A stretch of 45,003 nucleotides of DNA from Deltaproteobacteria bacterium. GTDB taxonomy: Bacteria > Myxococcota > XYA12-FULL-58-9 > JAFGEK01. Positions 7,304 to 15,218 of the stretch are shown piece after piece. A program made the translations under genes and the position numbers. Under the pieces are notes generated by a model. The model searched no databases. It had not been told where the DNA came from and was given only the letters and a program-made list of their open reading frames with translations. Positions within the stretch are counted from its first letter, which is position 1; each line of letters starts with the position of its first letter. The DNA is taken from NCBI GenBank assembly GCA_016931625.1, contig JAFGEK010000094.1, forward strand, positions 1 to 45,003, read 5' to 3'.

Positions 7304-9571
7304 TTAATTTATATAAACCATACCGCCTTTGAGTTTGATTTGACCCGAAGCCGTAAACTCAAATTCAGTACCAGTAATAGTTACCTTGCCGCCGCTACTC
7401 AAGCTAATTTTACTTGCGCCACATGATAACTCAATACCACTGCTATTAAGGCTAATTGAGCTGCCGCCACAAGAAATCGAAATTTTCTTGCCTGCCTTAA
7501 TAGCACGTAACAAACCCGTTTCTTCTAAATGGGCACCAGCCACCATCGTATTAATGGCACCGCCAACGGATACTGCATAGGCACCACCGACGGTAAGAGT
7601 TTTAGCGCCACCAATGGTTTCAAGGCTGGCGCCGCCGATTGATTCAGTTTTTATTGCAGCGATTTTAATATTTTGACTACTACCGATTTGCAAATCGTCG
7701 TTTACCCCTATGTTCACGTTGCGATTGATTCCGATATTGTTAGTATAATTTTTTGCTATATCAATAGAGCGGTCACCGACAACTTTTTGATCGTCGTTAT
7801 TGACTATAGTGGTTGAGCGATTATTAGCAACTAACGTAGTCTGATCATTGTTGACGGTTACGGTGCGATTGCGAGCAATAGTAGTAGATTCGTCACGATT
7901 AACTTGCAAACTACGATCAGCGCCAACGGTAATACTTTGATTACCACCTATATTTATAGTTTGGCTACCACCAACCGTAATTCGATCATTGCTGTCAATA
8001 TTATAGGTTTGGTTGTGAAGAATATGTGCGTTTAAATCTTTTTGAGCATGAAGAATTATTTCTTCGCTGCCGGTTGCATCTTCAAAGGTTAGTTCATTAA
8101 AACCTAAATTATTACGTGAGCTTCGTGAAGTAATCGTACTTTTTGTTTTGTCTTGCGGGAGGGTTAGCGGTGGACGATTCAAGCCGTTATATAAACAACC
8201 GGTGACTAGAGGCAAATCAGCATTACCTTGCACAAATTGCACAATAACTTCCATACCTATGCGTGGGATAAATACTGTACCATAGCCAGGGCCAGCCCAA
8301 GATTGCATTACTCTTATCCAACAAGAGCTTTCGCCATTTTTGGGGCTGAGTAGATCCCAATGAAATCTCACTTTAATTCGACCATGCTTATCGGTTTGGA
8401 TCTCTTCATTTTTAGGACCCACGACAGTTGCCGTTAGGGTACCTAAAAATGGCCGTCGCAAATGCAGCGGTGGGCGATAAACAACGTTCTCGGATATGCA
8501 GACAAAATGATTATAATACTCTACGTCAGCATTAGCATCTTGGGAGAATGCACCCGGTGCGGTGCCTTCATGAACTACTTCGGTAATTAAGTAACGTGCC
8601 TCTAAGTCGCTACTATTAAGGTCACGTAATTCAAAAATGCATCCAGAGGTAAAATTAATCGCATTACTATCACCAGCGCTCGGATGCCCGTTTACTTGTT
8701 CTTGTTCATGGCGAATGCCAAGGCGTTCTTTGCGGTCGTTGCCATTATCAGTAATATTTAATGCTGGCTCGCAGTCATAAATAACGCGTTCTTGATTCAC
8801 AACATCAGTTTCATGTTGTTCAATATGAACCATCATATTTGGTTGCCGCCAATCGTACTCATTTAAGATCATACTTGTTGGCATAAGTGCTTGTTCACTC
8901 TGAATACGATGCACACTTTCAAAATCACCAGCGCTGCTACCAGGATCAACAAGAGAATAAACTTCAGCATTTTGGCCAGCAGCCGTAGGATAGGTAGCGT
9001 TATCATCGACTAATACAACTTGTTCGGTACTACCACTTTGATCAAAATAAAAGCTAAGGCCTTCTTCTTGCATTAAACGGCGGACAAAATCAAAATCAGT
9101 TTCTTGGTATTGCACGCAGTATTCTCGTTCAGGCAACGAACGATGGGTATCGTTTCGTATTGTTCTCTGCAATGGAGCTAAGGCTTCATTTAGAACCTTA
9201 GTAATAATATCGAGGACTGAAATATTTTGAAATATTCTCGAAGTTATTCGTTGGGTTAATGACCACAATGCGGGTACTACTTCTATACTAACTATAATAT
9301 TATTATGATCGGTGCCGACTCTTTTTACACGATGAATAATGCCGTTTATACGTCGTGACACTGCAGTTGCTCTCGTCAGCGTAACCGTGCAAGACACCCC
9401 TAAAAGACTATCAATATCAGCAGTTTGCGTAGGGTGAATGATCTCAAAGTTACCAATATATAGTTCAAATAAACGCTCAGTGAGTTTGAAACGTCTAATT
9501 TGCCAAGTACTTGATTGATTATTAATTTCAAATGTATAGCTGACAGGATCGAGGGCCACGACAAACTCCAT
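7304..9571 (-). CDS. vgrG: VgrG (TssI) spike protein of a type VI-like contractile system
   Basis: A 755-residue spike protein that trimerises and delivers effectors. The ATG at 9571 (MEFVVALDPVS) is preferred to a TTG four codons earlier. The order is typical: a gp27-like N-terminal half with EYCVQYQETDFDFVRRLMQEEGLSFYFDQ (about residues 150-180); an OB-fold gp5-like part with KFHW-type GRIKVRFHWD and SCWIRVMQSWAGPGYGT followed by PRIGMEVIVQFVQGN (about residues 390-460); and a C-terminal beta-helix of T/V-rich repeats (QTINIGGNQSITVGADRS and so on). There is no extra catalytic domain at the end, so its cargo is probably the PAAR effector just downstream. No T6SS sheath, tube or baseplate genes are in this window, so it is an orphan vgrG island here. 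Confidence 0.95.
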   Translation of the reverse strand: MEFVVALDPVSYTFEINNQSSTWQIRRFKLTERLFELYIGNFEIIHPTQTADIDSLLGVSCTVTLTRATAVSRRINGIIHRVKRVGTDHNNIIVSIEVVPALWSLTQRITSRIFQNISVLDIITKVLNEALAPLQRTIRNDTHRSLPEREYCVQYQETDFDFVRRLMQEEGLSFYFDQSGSTEQVVLVDDNATYPTAAGQNAEVYSLVDPGSSAGDFESVHRIQSEQALMPTSMILNEYDWRQPNMMVHIEQHETDVVNQERVIYDCEPALNITDNGNDRKERLGIRHEQEQVNGHPSAGDSNAINFTSGCIFELRDLNSSDLEARYLITEVVHEGTAPGAFSQDANADVEYYNHFVCISENVVYRPPLHLRRPFLGTLTATVVGPKNEEIQTDKHGRIKVRFHWDLLSPKNGESSCWIRVMQSWAGPGYGTVFIPRIGMEVIVQFVQGNADLPLVTGCLYNGLNRPPLTLPQDKTKSTITSRSSRNNLGFNELTFEDATGSEEIILHAQKDLNAHILHNQTYNIDSNDRITVGGSQTINIGGNQSITVGADRSLQVNRDESTTIARNRTVTVNNDQTTLVANNRSTTIVNNDDQKVVGDRSIDIAKNYTNNIGINRNVNIGVNDDLQIGSSQNIKIAAIKTESIGGASLETIGGAKTLTVGGAYAVSVGGAINTMVAGAHLEETGLLRAIKAGKKISISCGGSSISLNSSGIELSCGASKISLSSGGKVTITGTEFEFTASGQIKLKGGMVYIN

Positions 9572-10052
9572 TTTTGTAAACAACAGAACGTACTTACAAG
9601 GGTATTGCGTGATACTAAGTAATTACTAACACGAAATATTCAAACAGCCTCGAATATCTTGATCGCTATTAATTCATACAAAAACAAATTTAAATGGGTT
9701 AAAATTTACGACATGTATAGGTTCATCGATCGCAGTTACTATGGTTATGAACTAAAATTCATGTTATTAAGAGAATTATTTTAATTATTTTTAGTAAATC
9801 GTAACAAAATCTCATTTGGCGCTAGCCGAGATGTAGGTTTATAGTGTACATAATAATGGTCTCGCCCGCCAACACATGTAGCTGGGCTTAAACTGAGCAA
9901 AATTCATACCGATAACAAGTTTCAAAATTACCCGGAATGAATGTGTTGCTTTGAAGTAACGTATAACCCGTATGGGGCAGTTGAGGGTCCGTTAGCTGGG
10001 CGTATTTAGCAAGCTTGGTTTAGTTCGGTCGTTTTTAGAAAGGTTATTTAAT
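9572..10052. other. 481-base divergent intergenic region, no gene recognised
   Basis: This AT-rich region separates vgrG (minus) from the lytic transglycosylase gene (plus) and must hold both promoters. I see no tRNA and no known riboswitch. TAGCTGGGC occurs twice (9879-9887 and 9993-10001). A 23-codon frame at 9713-9784 (starting MYRFIDRSYY) has no convincing ribosome binding site. Confidence 0.4.
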
Positions 10053-10844
10053 ATGAGAGAGTACCGCACGGCTCTTTCTGCGTGTGATACTGCACAAGCG
10101 CAGGAGCCAGCGTTGTCAAATAAAGAACAGCGCGGTAAACATAATAAGTTTATTTTAGTGGCGCTGGTTTTATTACTGCTGGCTTTGTTATGGACAAGCC
10201 CTGCATCACCAGCAAAATACATGGATGAGGCTTTTCGTCTTAGCTATTCGCATACTTTACAAACACCATCTCCAGATCCATTAGCCTTTATAGCAGATTT
10301 AGAGCCAGTGATGCCAAAACCAGTAACAGTGTTAACCATAGCTGATGCAGTGGCTTATGAGTTGATACGTCGCTCGCGCACACTCAATGAAACTGATGCT
10401 TTACGCACTGCTACTGTAATTGTCCATGAATCACTTGAACTTGGGTATGACCCCTTGCTCGTGTTAGCAGTTATTTACGTTGAAAGTTATTTTGATAATT
10501 ATGCAATTTCACCTGTAGGAGCCGAAGGTCTTATGCAGATTATGCCAGCCACTGGCCAATGGTTAGCAGAACAAATGGGCCTCGGTTATACTTTAGCGCA
10601 TACATTCGATCCAACTCGCAATGTTCGTTTAGGTATTCGTTATTTGGTTCGTTTAGAAAATCAATTTAAAGGCAATACCGCCTTTGCATTAACTGCATAT
10701 AATCGTGGTCCTAGTGCTACTAAGTATATTCTTCGTCATCACAATGGCCGACTACCAAAAAATATTCGTGATGCTTATGCTAGTAAGGTGCTTTTGCGAT
10801 ATCGTGCATTACGGGTACTTTATGGCTCTCTGCCGATAACCTGA
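10053..10844 (+). CDS. Membrane-anchored lytic transglycosylase (SLT / GH23 family)
   Basis: Cleaves the MurNAc-GlcNAc bond of peptidoglycan in the periplasm, forming 1,6-anhydro-MurNAc ends. The 263-residue protein has one membrane segment at about residues 31-50 (FILVALVLLLLALLWTS), so the enzyme domain is tethered on the periplasmic side. The goose-type lysozyme fold is clear: catalytic Glu about residue 144 in VESYFDNYAISPVGAEG, then LMQIMPATG, NVRLGIRYL and FALTAYNRGP. AGAAAGG lies nine bases before the ATG. Enzymes of this kind often open the cell wall for secretion machines. Here the neighbours are a VgrG island and, 2.4 kb away, T3SS genes, but it has its own promoter region and could equally serve general wall turnover. 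It converges with the next gene with only five bases between the stops. Confidence 0.93.
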   Translation: MREYRTALSACDTAQAQEPALSNKEQRGKHNKFILVALVLLLLALLWTSPASPAKYMDEAFRLSYSHTLQTPSPDPLAFIADLEPVMPKPVTVLTIADAVAYELIRRSRTLNETDALRTATVIVHESLELGYDPLLVLAVIYVESYFDNYAISPVGAEGLMQIMPATGQWLAEQMGLGYTLAHTFDPTRNVRLGIRYLVRLENQFKGNTAFALTAYNRGPSATKYILRHHNGRLPKNIRDAYASKVLLRYRALRVLYGSLPIT

Positions 10845-10849
10845 GTTGG

Positions 10850-12472
10850 TTACTTAGAGCTTGCCGTTAATTGTGTAGTTACTGAGAAAAGAATGTGTGA
10901 CAATAAAGTGATGGTGCTAATACTCGCTGAGTCGTTTGCTGCAATAAAATCACTAGTATCAGGTGTTTTTTTTGCAACATTTTGTGGTAGAGATGCTCCG
11001 ATTGCTATAGCTCCAGCAAATATATGCATATAGTTATCGCTACGTATCGATGATGGTTTTGCGCTATCACTGTCTGTCTCTTTGCGATATATATCCAGCA
11101 GAGTTTGTACTAGCGGCGTCTCTTCATCTACGTATCGTGCCTCACTAATATAATATGGTTTATATTCGTATAATTCTGGCCCGATCGAGTGCTTAAGCCG
11201 TTTGAGAATTATATCTAGTTTATTTGAGAATTCATTAGTCGTCATTCCCATTGGGCGGGACATTGCTATATCAAGATAAGCTTGACCATTTTGGCCGCTA
11301 AGATGAGTAGGAGCAACTACTAATCTCCCCATAAAAGGATGCTTATAAGCTAAGCCAAGTTTATAACCATAAAAATCATCATCAAATTTTTTTGCTATAA
11401 GTTTTAAGACTAGTCCAAACCCTTGGTTTTCAACTCTAACGAGTTGGGCAATACTGGCAAGGGGCCACAAGGCATTATAACCATGTTCTGGTGCAAAGGC
11501 AGGAGCAGATTTGCCAAAGACATGTACATTAATACATTGTAAAGAATTATCAACATCCATAGATATTTTAAAACCATTATTACTTCCGCGATGTCGTTTT
11601 TCTTGGTCTATCGCCGCAGCAACTTTAAGTTGTAGTTGTGCTAATGTTTCATTGACTCCAGGCATCAATTGCATATGTGCTTGATCAGGTATTACCGCTA
11701 CACCATTAGTTTTTTGACCAGCTTGAGCATTAGCAACAAATGTATGATATGTTTTTGTAGATAGTTCAGTAGTTGCAGCTAAATGCCAGTATACTTGACC
11801 GTTATTTGCTATAGTAACCGGTAGAGTTCCATCAAGGGTAATAATTTGCTGTGGTAGGGTTTGGCTACTTATGTATTGATGAATTTTTTCAAGTTGCAGG
11901 TTAGTATCTAGTCCAATAATTAAAACTACTTCACCGCGCATTTTAACCAATTTGCGGCGTATAGCAGCTAGTACTATTAATGCTGTAGCAAGGTTTATCT
12001 TGTTATAGCTATTACTATTTTTATTGATACTGCCATCAATATGAGTAACTAGCCCTAATAATTTTTCCCCGGTGCCATAACTTATCTCCCATGCATAATT
12101 GTCACCAACAATTTTAAAAAGTAACCCGTGAGTTAGAGCCCATTTCTGTAGAAATGCGGCTTGAGCAGTTAGAGAGGAATTATTAATTTTTTTATAATCA
12201 GCAATTTTAGCAAAGCTAATTAGTTTTTCAGTTAAAGCCGCTATTTCAAATTGTGCACATGAATTAAGGTATTTTTGTGCATCCTGTATACGCAAAGTGT
12301 TGTTTTTTAGGTTGTCCTTATTAGATTGAATAAGTGGTGTATCAATTATTGACGCATTAAAATCTGCGCAGTTTTCTTGAGGAAGATTTGAGGTTAATGG
12401 GGGCGTAGCAAAGAGTAATTTGGATGTGGTTAAAGAAACCAACACTAATAAGCGACAACAGCGCAAGGTCAT
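10850..12472 (-). CDS. Exported, degenerate M20-family peptidase-like protein
   Basis: A 540-residue protein with a signal peptide (LLVLVSLTTSKLLFATP, cleavage near residue 23). The layout follows M20 dipeptidases of the PepV/carnosinase type. LLGLVTHIDG (about residues 138-147) aligns with the first metal motif GHxD and keeps H144 and D146. The block GSINKNSNSYNKINLATALIVLAA aligns with the second motif, but its metal-binding Asp is gone. EVVLIIGLDTN (181-191) aligns with the strand before the catalytic Glu-Glu, which is replaced by Asp-Thr. The final His-Pro-x-E region reads SDFIAAND. At most one metal site is left, so catalysis is unlikely and a binding or structural role is more probable. 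The M20 relation is my reading of the sequence and is moderately sure. The gene starts 31 bases after the RNA-binding protein gene on the same strand. Confidence 0.6.
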   Translation of the reverse strand: MTLRCCRLLVLVSLTTSKLLFATPPLTSNLPQENCADFNASIIDTPLIQSNKDNLKNNTLRIQDAQKYLNSCAQFEIAALTEKLISFAKIADYKKINNSSLTAQAAFLQKWALTHGLLFKIVGDNYAWEISYGTGEKLLGLVTHIDGSINKNSNSYNKINLATALIVLAAIRRKLVKMRGEVVLIIGLDTNLQLEKIHQYISSQTLPQQIITLDGTLPVTIANNGQVYWHLAATTELSTKTYHTFVANAQAGQKTNGVAVIPDQAHMQLMPGVNETLAQLQLKVAAAIDQEKRHRGSNNGFKISMDVDNSLQCINVHVFGKSAPAFAPEHGYNALWPLASIAQLVRVENQGFGLVLKLIAKKFDDDFYGYKLGLAYKHPFMGRLVVAPTHLSGQNGQAYLDIAMSRPMGMTTNEFSNKLDIILKRLKHSIGPELYEYKPYYISEARYVDEETPLVQTLLDIYRKETDSDSAKPSSIRSDNYMHIFAGAIAIGASLPQNVAKKTPDTSDFIAANDSASISTITLLSHILFSVTTQLTASSK

Positions 12473-12502
12473 TGGCCCCCATTATTTAATAAGTAAAAAC
12501 TG

Positions 12503-12985
12503 TTACCAGCGACCACCACCAGGTCCACCAGCACCGCTTGGTCCACTAGGCCCACCACCACTACGGCCACCACGCCCACGTCCGCCACCACCATAACCAC
12601 CACGTCCGCCACCACCACCGGGTCCGCCACGTCCGCCGCCACCATAACCACTGCGTCCGCCGCCACCATAACCGCCGCGTCCGCCACCACCAAAACCGCC
12701 ACGTCCGCCACGTCCACCGCGTCCACCACCACGTCCGCTGTTTTCTTGGGCTTCACTAACTCTAATGGTACGACCTCCCATTTCTGTACCATTCATTTCG
12801 GCAATTGCAGAACTAACCGAATCTTCGTTTGCAAATGTAATAAAACCAAAACCGCGTGATTGACCGGTGGTACGATCAGTAATGACTTTGGCCTCGGTGA
12901 TTTCACCAAATCTGGCAAAACCCTCACGTAAACCATCATCTTGAATATCAAAACTTAAACCACCGACGAAGACTTTGTTACCCAT
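12503..12985 (-). CDS. Glycine-rich RRM RNA-binding protein
   Basis: A 160-residue single-RRM protein of the bacterial cold-inducible RNA-binding family. The RRM spans about residues 4-80 with RNP2 (KVFVGGLSF) and RNP1 (SRGFGFITF) intact, so RNA binding is expected. Residues 83-160 are an Arg/Gly-rich tail (GRGGRGG, GGGGRGGYGGGG repeats), usual in this family and able to contact RNA weakly. I chose the ATG at 12985 because AGGAG lies six bases before it; a GTG one codon upstream is possible. The mRNA leader is about 190 bases and can pair with the coding start, which suggests structure- or temperature-dependent translation. The M20-like gene follows closely and may be co-transcribed. Confidence 0.95.
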   Translation of the reverse strand: MGNKVFVGGLSFDIQDDGLREGFARFGEITEAKVITDRTTGQSRGFGFITFANEDSVSSAIAEMNGTEMGGRTIRVSEAQENSGRGGGRGGRGGRGGFGGGGRGGYGGGGRSGYGGGGRGGPGGGGGRGGYGGGGRGRGGRSGGGPSGPSGAGGPGGGRW

Positions 12986-13064
12986 CACTCGCTCCTGGGA
13001 CCAGAATAAGCAAGATGCTTACGGTCCGTCTTTAATAAGTCTTGCTCGAAGGCTTCGTCGGTGG
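12960..13064 (-). promoter_or_regulatory. Long-range 12-bp stem enclosing the start of the RNA-binding protein gene
   Basis: In the mRNA the leader segment CCACCGACGAAG (13064-13053) is perfectly complementary to CTTCGTCGGTGG (12971-12960), which is inside the coding region (the VFVGG of RNP2). The 81-base loop between them contains the AGGAG and the ATG. A 12-bp, mostly G+C helix in an AT-rich genome is unlikely by chance. It would lock the first codons and could slow initiation until it is melted or bound. What it senses is unknown; autoregulation by the RRM protein or a temperature switch are guesses. Confidence 0.5.
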
Positions 13065-13184
13065 ATTCACCCCTCATGGGCAATTACGACCGAAGGCGCC
13101 TCGCAAATCGAGCAATAACGCGCAACCTAGATATTCTCTTAATTTGTTCTCGCAAGGCATCCTTGGTATGGGCGTTTGACTTTA

Positions 13185-13212
13185 ATTATAGTCTCGCGCC
13201 TATTTGAGGCAA
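13185..13212 (-). promoter_or_regulatory. Sigma-70 type promoter for the RNA-binding protein gene
   Basis: On the minus strand, TTGCCT (13212-13207) and TATAAT (13190-13185) are separated by 16 bases. The -10 box matches consensus and the -35 box has four of six bases. Transcription would start near 13178, giving a leader of about 190 bases before the ATG at 12985. This is one of the clearest housekeeping promoters in the window. Confidence 0.6.
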
Positions 13213-13248
13213 GAGCAATACTTTAACTAGGTAATTTTTTTTCTTTTT

Positions 13249-13262
13249 AGGGACACCCCCTA
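13249..13262. repeat. 14-base repeat overlapping the sctT stop codon (copy 1)
   Basis: Read on the minus strand this is TAGGGGGTGTCCCT, where TAG is the sctT stop. A second copy with one mismatch overlaps the sctS stop at 14101-14114. The core is partly self-complementary (GGG...CCC). A genomic short repeat or small recombination scar is possible. Confidence 0.4.
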
Positions 13263-14078
13263 GTGCACCAAAAAATCCAAAGTTTTTTCAATCGAACTTA
13301 ACGACCAAACAGCAAAATCACTCAAACGGCTTGTAAATGCCTCAAGAACTACTACTGCAATCATTACACCGGCCATTGCCTTGACCGGCATAGCCATAAA
13401 ATAGGCATTTAATTGAGGGGCGACACGATTAAGTATACCAAAAACTACATCTGTTACTAAAACTGCAGCAATAATAGGTGAAGCTAACAAAACCGCAGCC
13501 ATGAATACATCAGCGGTTGTTCTGATAACAAAATCAGCAAGTTGGCCCATATTTTCAGGGGGAGCTAAACCAACGTTTAATGGCAATGTGGAAAATGACA
13601 TAAAGAAAGCATCAAAAAAGATACCATGGGCACCTATTACTACGAAAACGATTAAAAATAACTGATAATATAGATCCCCAAATGGGGTAGCACGCTGCCC
13701 CGAATGAGGTTCTAATACTTCGGACATAGAAGTACCACGACTAGTGTCGATTAGCCTTCCTGCCATTTCCATAACCATAAATACAAGATTATTAATAAAA
13801 CCGATTATAAAACCAATTAGTACTTCTTTGCCCATTAACAGTAAAAAAGGAATTGCCGTAGTCGGCAAAGGACCAGATAGAGATCTACGCGCAATCGGCC
13901 ATATTATTATAGTGAATAGTAAGCCTAACCCCATTTTTACTTCCATAGGGGCGAGCTTACCGCCTAACCATGGAGTTTGGATCACCATTGGCATGGTACG
14001 AGCCAAAACTAGCCCAAGGATCATAATTTCTTGGGTGTAGTTCATCATTTCAGCAATTTTTTGTAGTAATGAAGGCAT
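13260..14078 (-). CDS. sctT: T3SS export apparatus protein SctT (FliR/YscT family)
   Basis: A 272-residue polytopic inner-membrane protein that with SctR and SctS forms the export gate through which unfolded substrates cross the membrane. The family pattern is present: an N-terminal helix with VLARTMPMVIQTPWLGGKLAP, a middle MGKEVLIGFIIGFINNLVFMVMEMAGRLID, and a C-terminal VLVTDVVFGILNRVAPQLNAYFMAMPVKAMAG, which is the conserved P-Q-x-N-x-F..PxK block. About six to seven hydrophobic segments are seen and the length is normal. It is last in the operon, starting 33 bases after the sctS stop, with no good Shine-Dalgarno, so translation may depend on the upstream gene. SctU and SctV, the other membrane gate proteins, are not in this window. 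Confidence 0.92.
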   Translation of the reverse strand: MPSLLQKIAEMMNYTQEIMILGLVLARTMPMVIQTPWLGGKLAPMEVKMGLGLLFTIIIWPIARRSLSGPLPTTAIPFLLLMGKEVLIGFIIGFINNLVFMVMEMAGRLIDTSRGTSMSEVLEPHSGQRATPFGDLYYQLFLIVFVVIGAHGIFFDAFFMSFSTLPLNVGLAPPENMGQLADFVIRTTADVFMAAVLLASPIIAAVLVTDVVFGILNRVAPQLNAYFMAMPVKAMAGVMIAVVVLEAFTSRLSDFAVWSLSSIEKTLDFLVH

Positions 14079-14100
14079 TGGTAATTTCGTAAGTTAAATC

Positions 14101-14114
14101 AGGGACATCCCCTA
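14101..14114. repeat. 14-base repeat overlapping the sctS stop codon (copy 2)
   Basis: Minus strand TAGGGGATGTCCCT, 13 of 14 bases identical to the copy at the sctT stop (13249-13262), again with the stop codon as its first three bases. Confidence 0.4.
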
Positions 14115-14390
14115 ATATATTGCGGTTGGAAAGCCTTCAAAGCACATTTGGGCAAAACGCATTAACAGAGCGCCCAAAATTGGCATAAGAGCAGCCAAGG
14201 CTCCGAAAATAACAATCATTTTAGGTACAAACGTCAACGATTGCTCTTGTATTTGGGTAACAGCCTGAAAGATGGAGATCATTAAACCGACGATCATGCT
14301 TAAAACGATCGGGGGGCCGCATACAATAATGGTTACAAGTAGACCTTGATTAGTTACCTGAAGTATAAAATCGATGACTTTTTGATCCAT
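14112..14390 (-). CDS. sctS: T3SS export apparatus protein SctS (FliQ family)
   Basis: A 92-residue protein with two membrane helices (LLVTIIVCGPPIVLSMIVGLMISIFQ and MIVIFGALAALMPILGALLMRFA) joined by the conserved QAVTQIQEQSLTFVPK loop, which closes the export gate around the substrate path. Length and layout are normal for SctS/FliQ. AGAGG lies seven bases before the ATG. It sits between sctR and sctT, the fixed order of this core in both flagella and injectisomes. Confidence 0.94.
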   Translation of the reverse strand: MDQKVIDFILQVTNQGLLVTIIVCGPPIVLSMIVGLMISIFQAVTQIQEQSLTFVPKMIVIFGALAALMPILGALLMRFAQMCFEGFPTAIY

Positions 14391-14409
14391 GAATTAACCT
14401 CTAGGACTA

Positions 14410-15216
14410 TTAATATCCCAAGACGAGGCCACGGCTAATTAGATACCAACCATCAACAAGTACGAAGAGTAGGATCTTAAATGGCAAAGATATTGTAGTA
14501 GGTGAAAGCATCTGCATACCAAGAGCCATAAGTAAATTTGCTACCACCATATCGATTACTAAAAATGGCACAAATAATATAAAACCTATCTGAAAAGCCT
14601 CTTTCAATTCACTAATAACAAAAGATGGAACAATTATTGCCCAATCTTCATCAGTGAGAGTTGCGCGATCTTGAGGTGCTCGCATTTTCCAGGCGAGTTT
14701 ATAAAACATATCACGATCTTTTAAATGAGCGTGTTTAATTAAAAACCGGCGTAATGGATGTTGGCCTTCACGAACTAAATCAATCACCTGATCGACAGTA
14801 AAACTCATAATTTTTGCTTTATCTTTGCTGTACCGTGCCATTCTTTCTTGAGATTGGTGATAAATCTCTAAACCCACTGGCATCATGATATATACAGTAA
14901 GAATAGTAGCAAGTCCGGTAATTACTTGAGTTGGCGGAATTTGCTGGGTACCTATGGCCTGGCGCACAATTGAAAGCACAACTGCAATTTTTACAAAACT
15001 TGTCACCATGATGAGGATGAATGGCACCATCGCAAAAACTGCGAGAGCCGCCAGCAACACCATAGGACGATTGGCAACACCAGCATCGGTAAGATCGCTG
15101 CCACCTAGAATTTTACTTATGCTTTGAGCAGATACAACATTGCTACTTAAAGTAATTGCAATACCGATTAAAAATGCCAGACTACGCTGATGCCATTGCC
15201 GTTTTTGCGTTTGCAT
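14410..15216 (-). CDS. sctR: T3SS export apparatus protein SctR (FliP family)
   Basis: A 268-residue gate protein. Residues 12-30 form an N-terminal signal-like segment (SLAFLIGIAITLSSNVVSA), seen in FliP and in some SctR proteins. Family motifs: MVPFILIMVTSFVKIAVVLSIVRQAIGTQQIPP, the acidic periplasmic loop with LIKHAHLKDRDMF, and the C-terminal SELKEAFQIGFILFVPFLVIDMVVANLLMALGM...ISLPFKILLFVLVDGW. Five SctR, four SctS and one SctT form the gate in known systems. The start is two bases after the stop of the FliO-like gene, so the two are translationally coupled. FliP versus SctR cannot be decided from this protein alone; the fused SctQ upstream favours the injectisome name. Confidence 0.93.
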   Translation of the reverse strand: MQTQKRQWHQRSLAFLIGIAITLSSNVVSAQSISKILGGSDLTDAGVANRPMVLLAALAVFAMVPFILIMVTSFVKIAVVLSIVRQAIGTQQIPPTQVITGLATILTVYIMMPVGLEIYHQSQERMARYSKDKAKIMSFTVDQVIDLVREGQHPLRRFLIKHAHLKDRDMFYKLAWKMRAPQDRATLTDEDWAIIVPSFVISELKEAFQIGFILFVPFLVIDMVVANLLMALGMQMLSPTTISLPFKILLFVLVDGWYLISRGLVLGY

Positions 15217-15218
15217 TA

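Noticed and set aside
9713-9784. 23-codon frame MYRFIDRSYY... in the large intergenic region
   Set aside because: Could be a gene remnant, but it is too short and has no ribosome binding site or recognisable family.
9900-10045. GC-richer stretch considered as a riboswitch or c-di-GMP (GEMM) aptamer
   Set aside because: The conserved GEMM core sequences are absent and I could not build a known aptamer.
12469-12792. Minus-strand frame of 107 codons rich in Val/Asp/Ala
   Set aside because: It is the glycine-rich tail of the RRM gene read in another frame; its composition is a repeat artefact.
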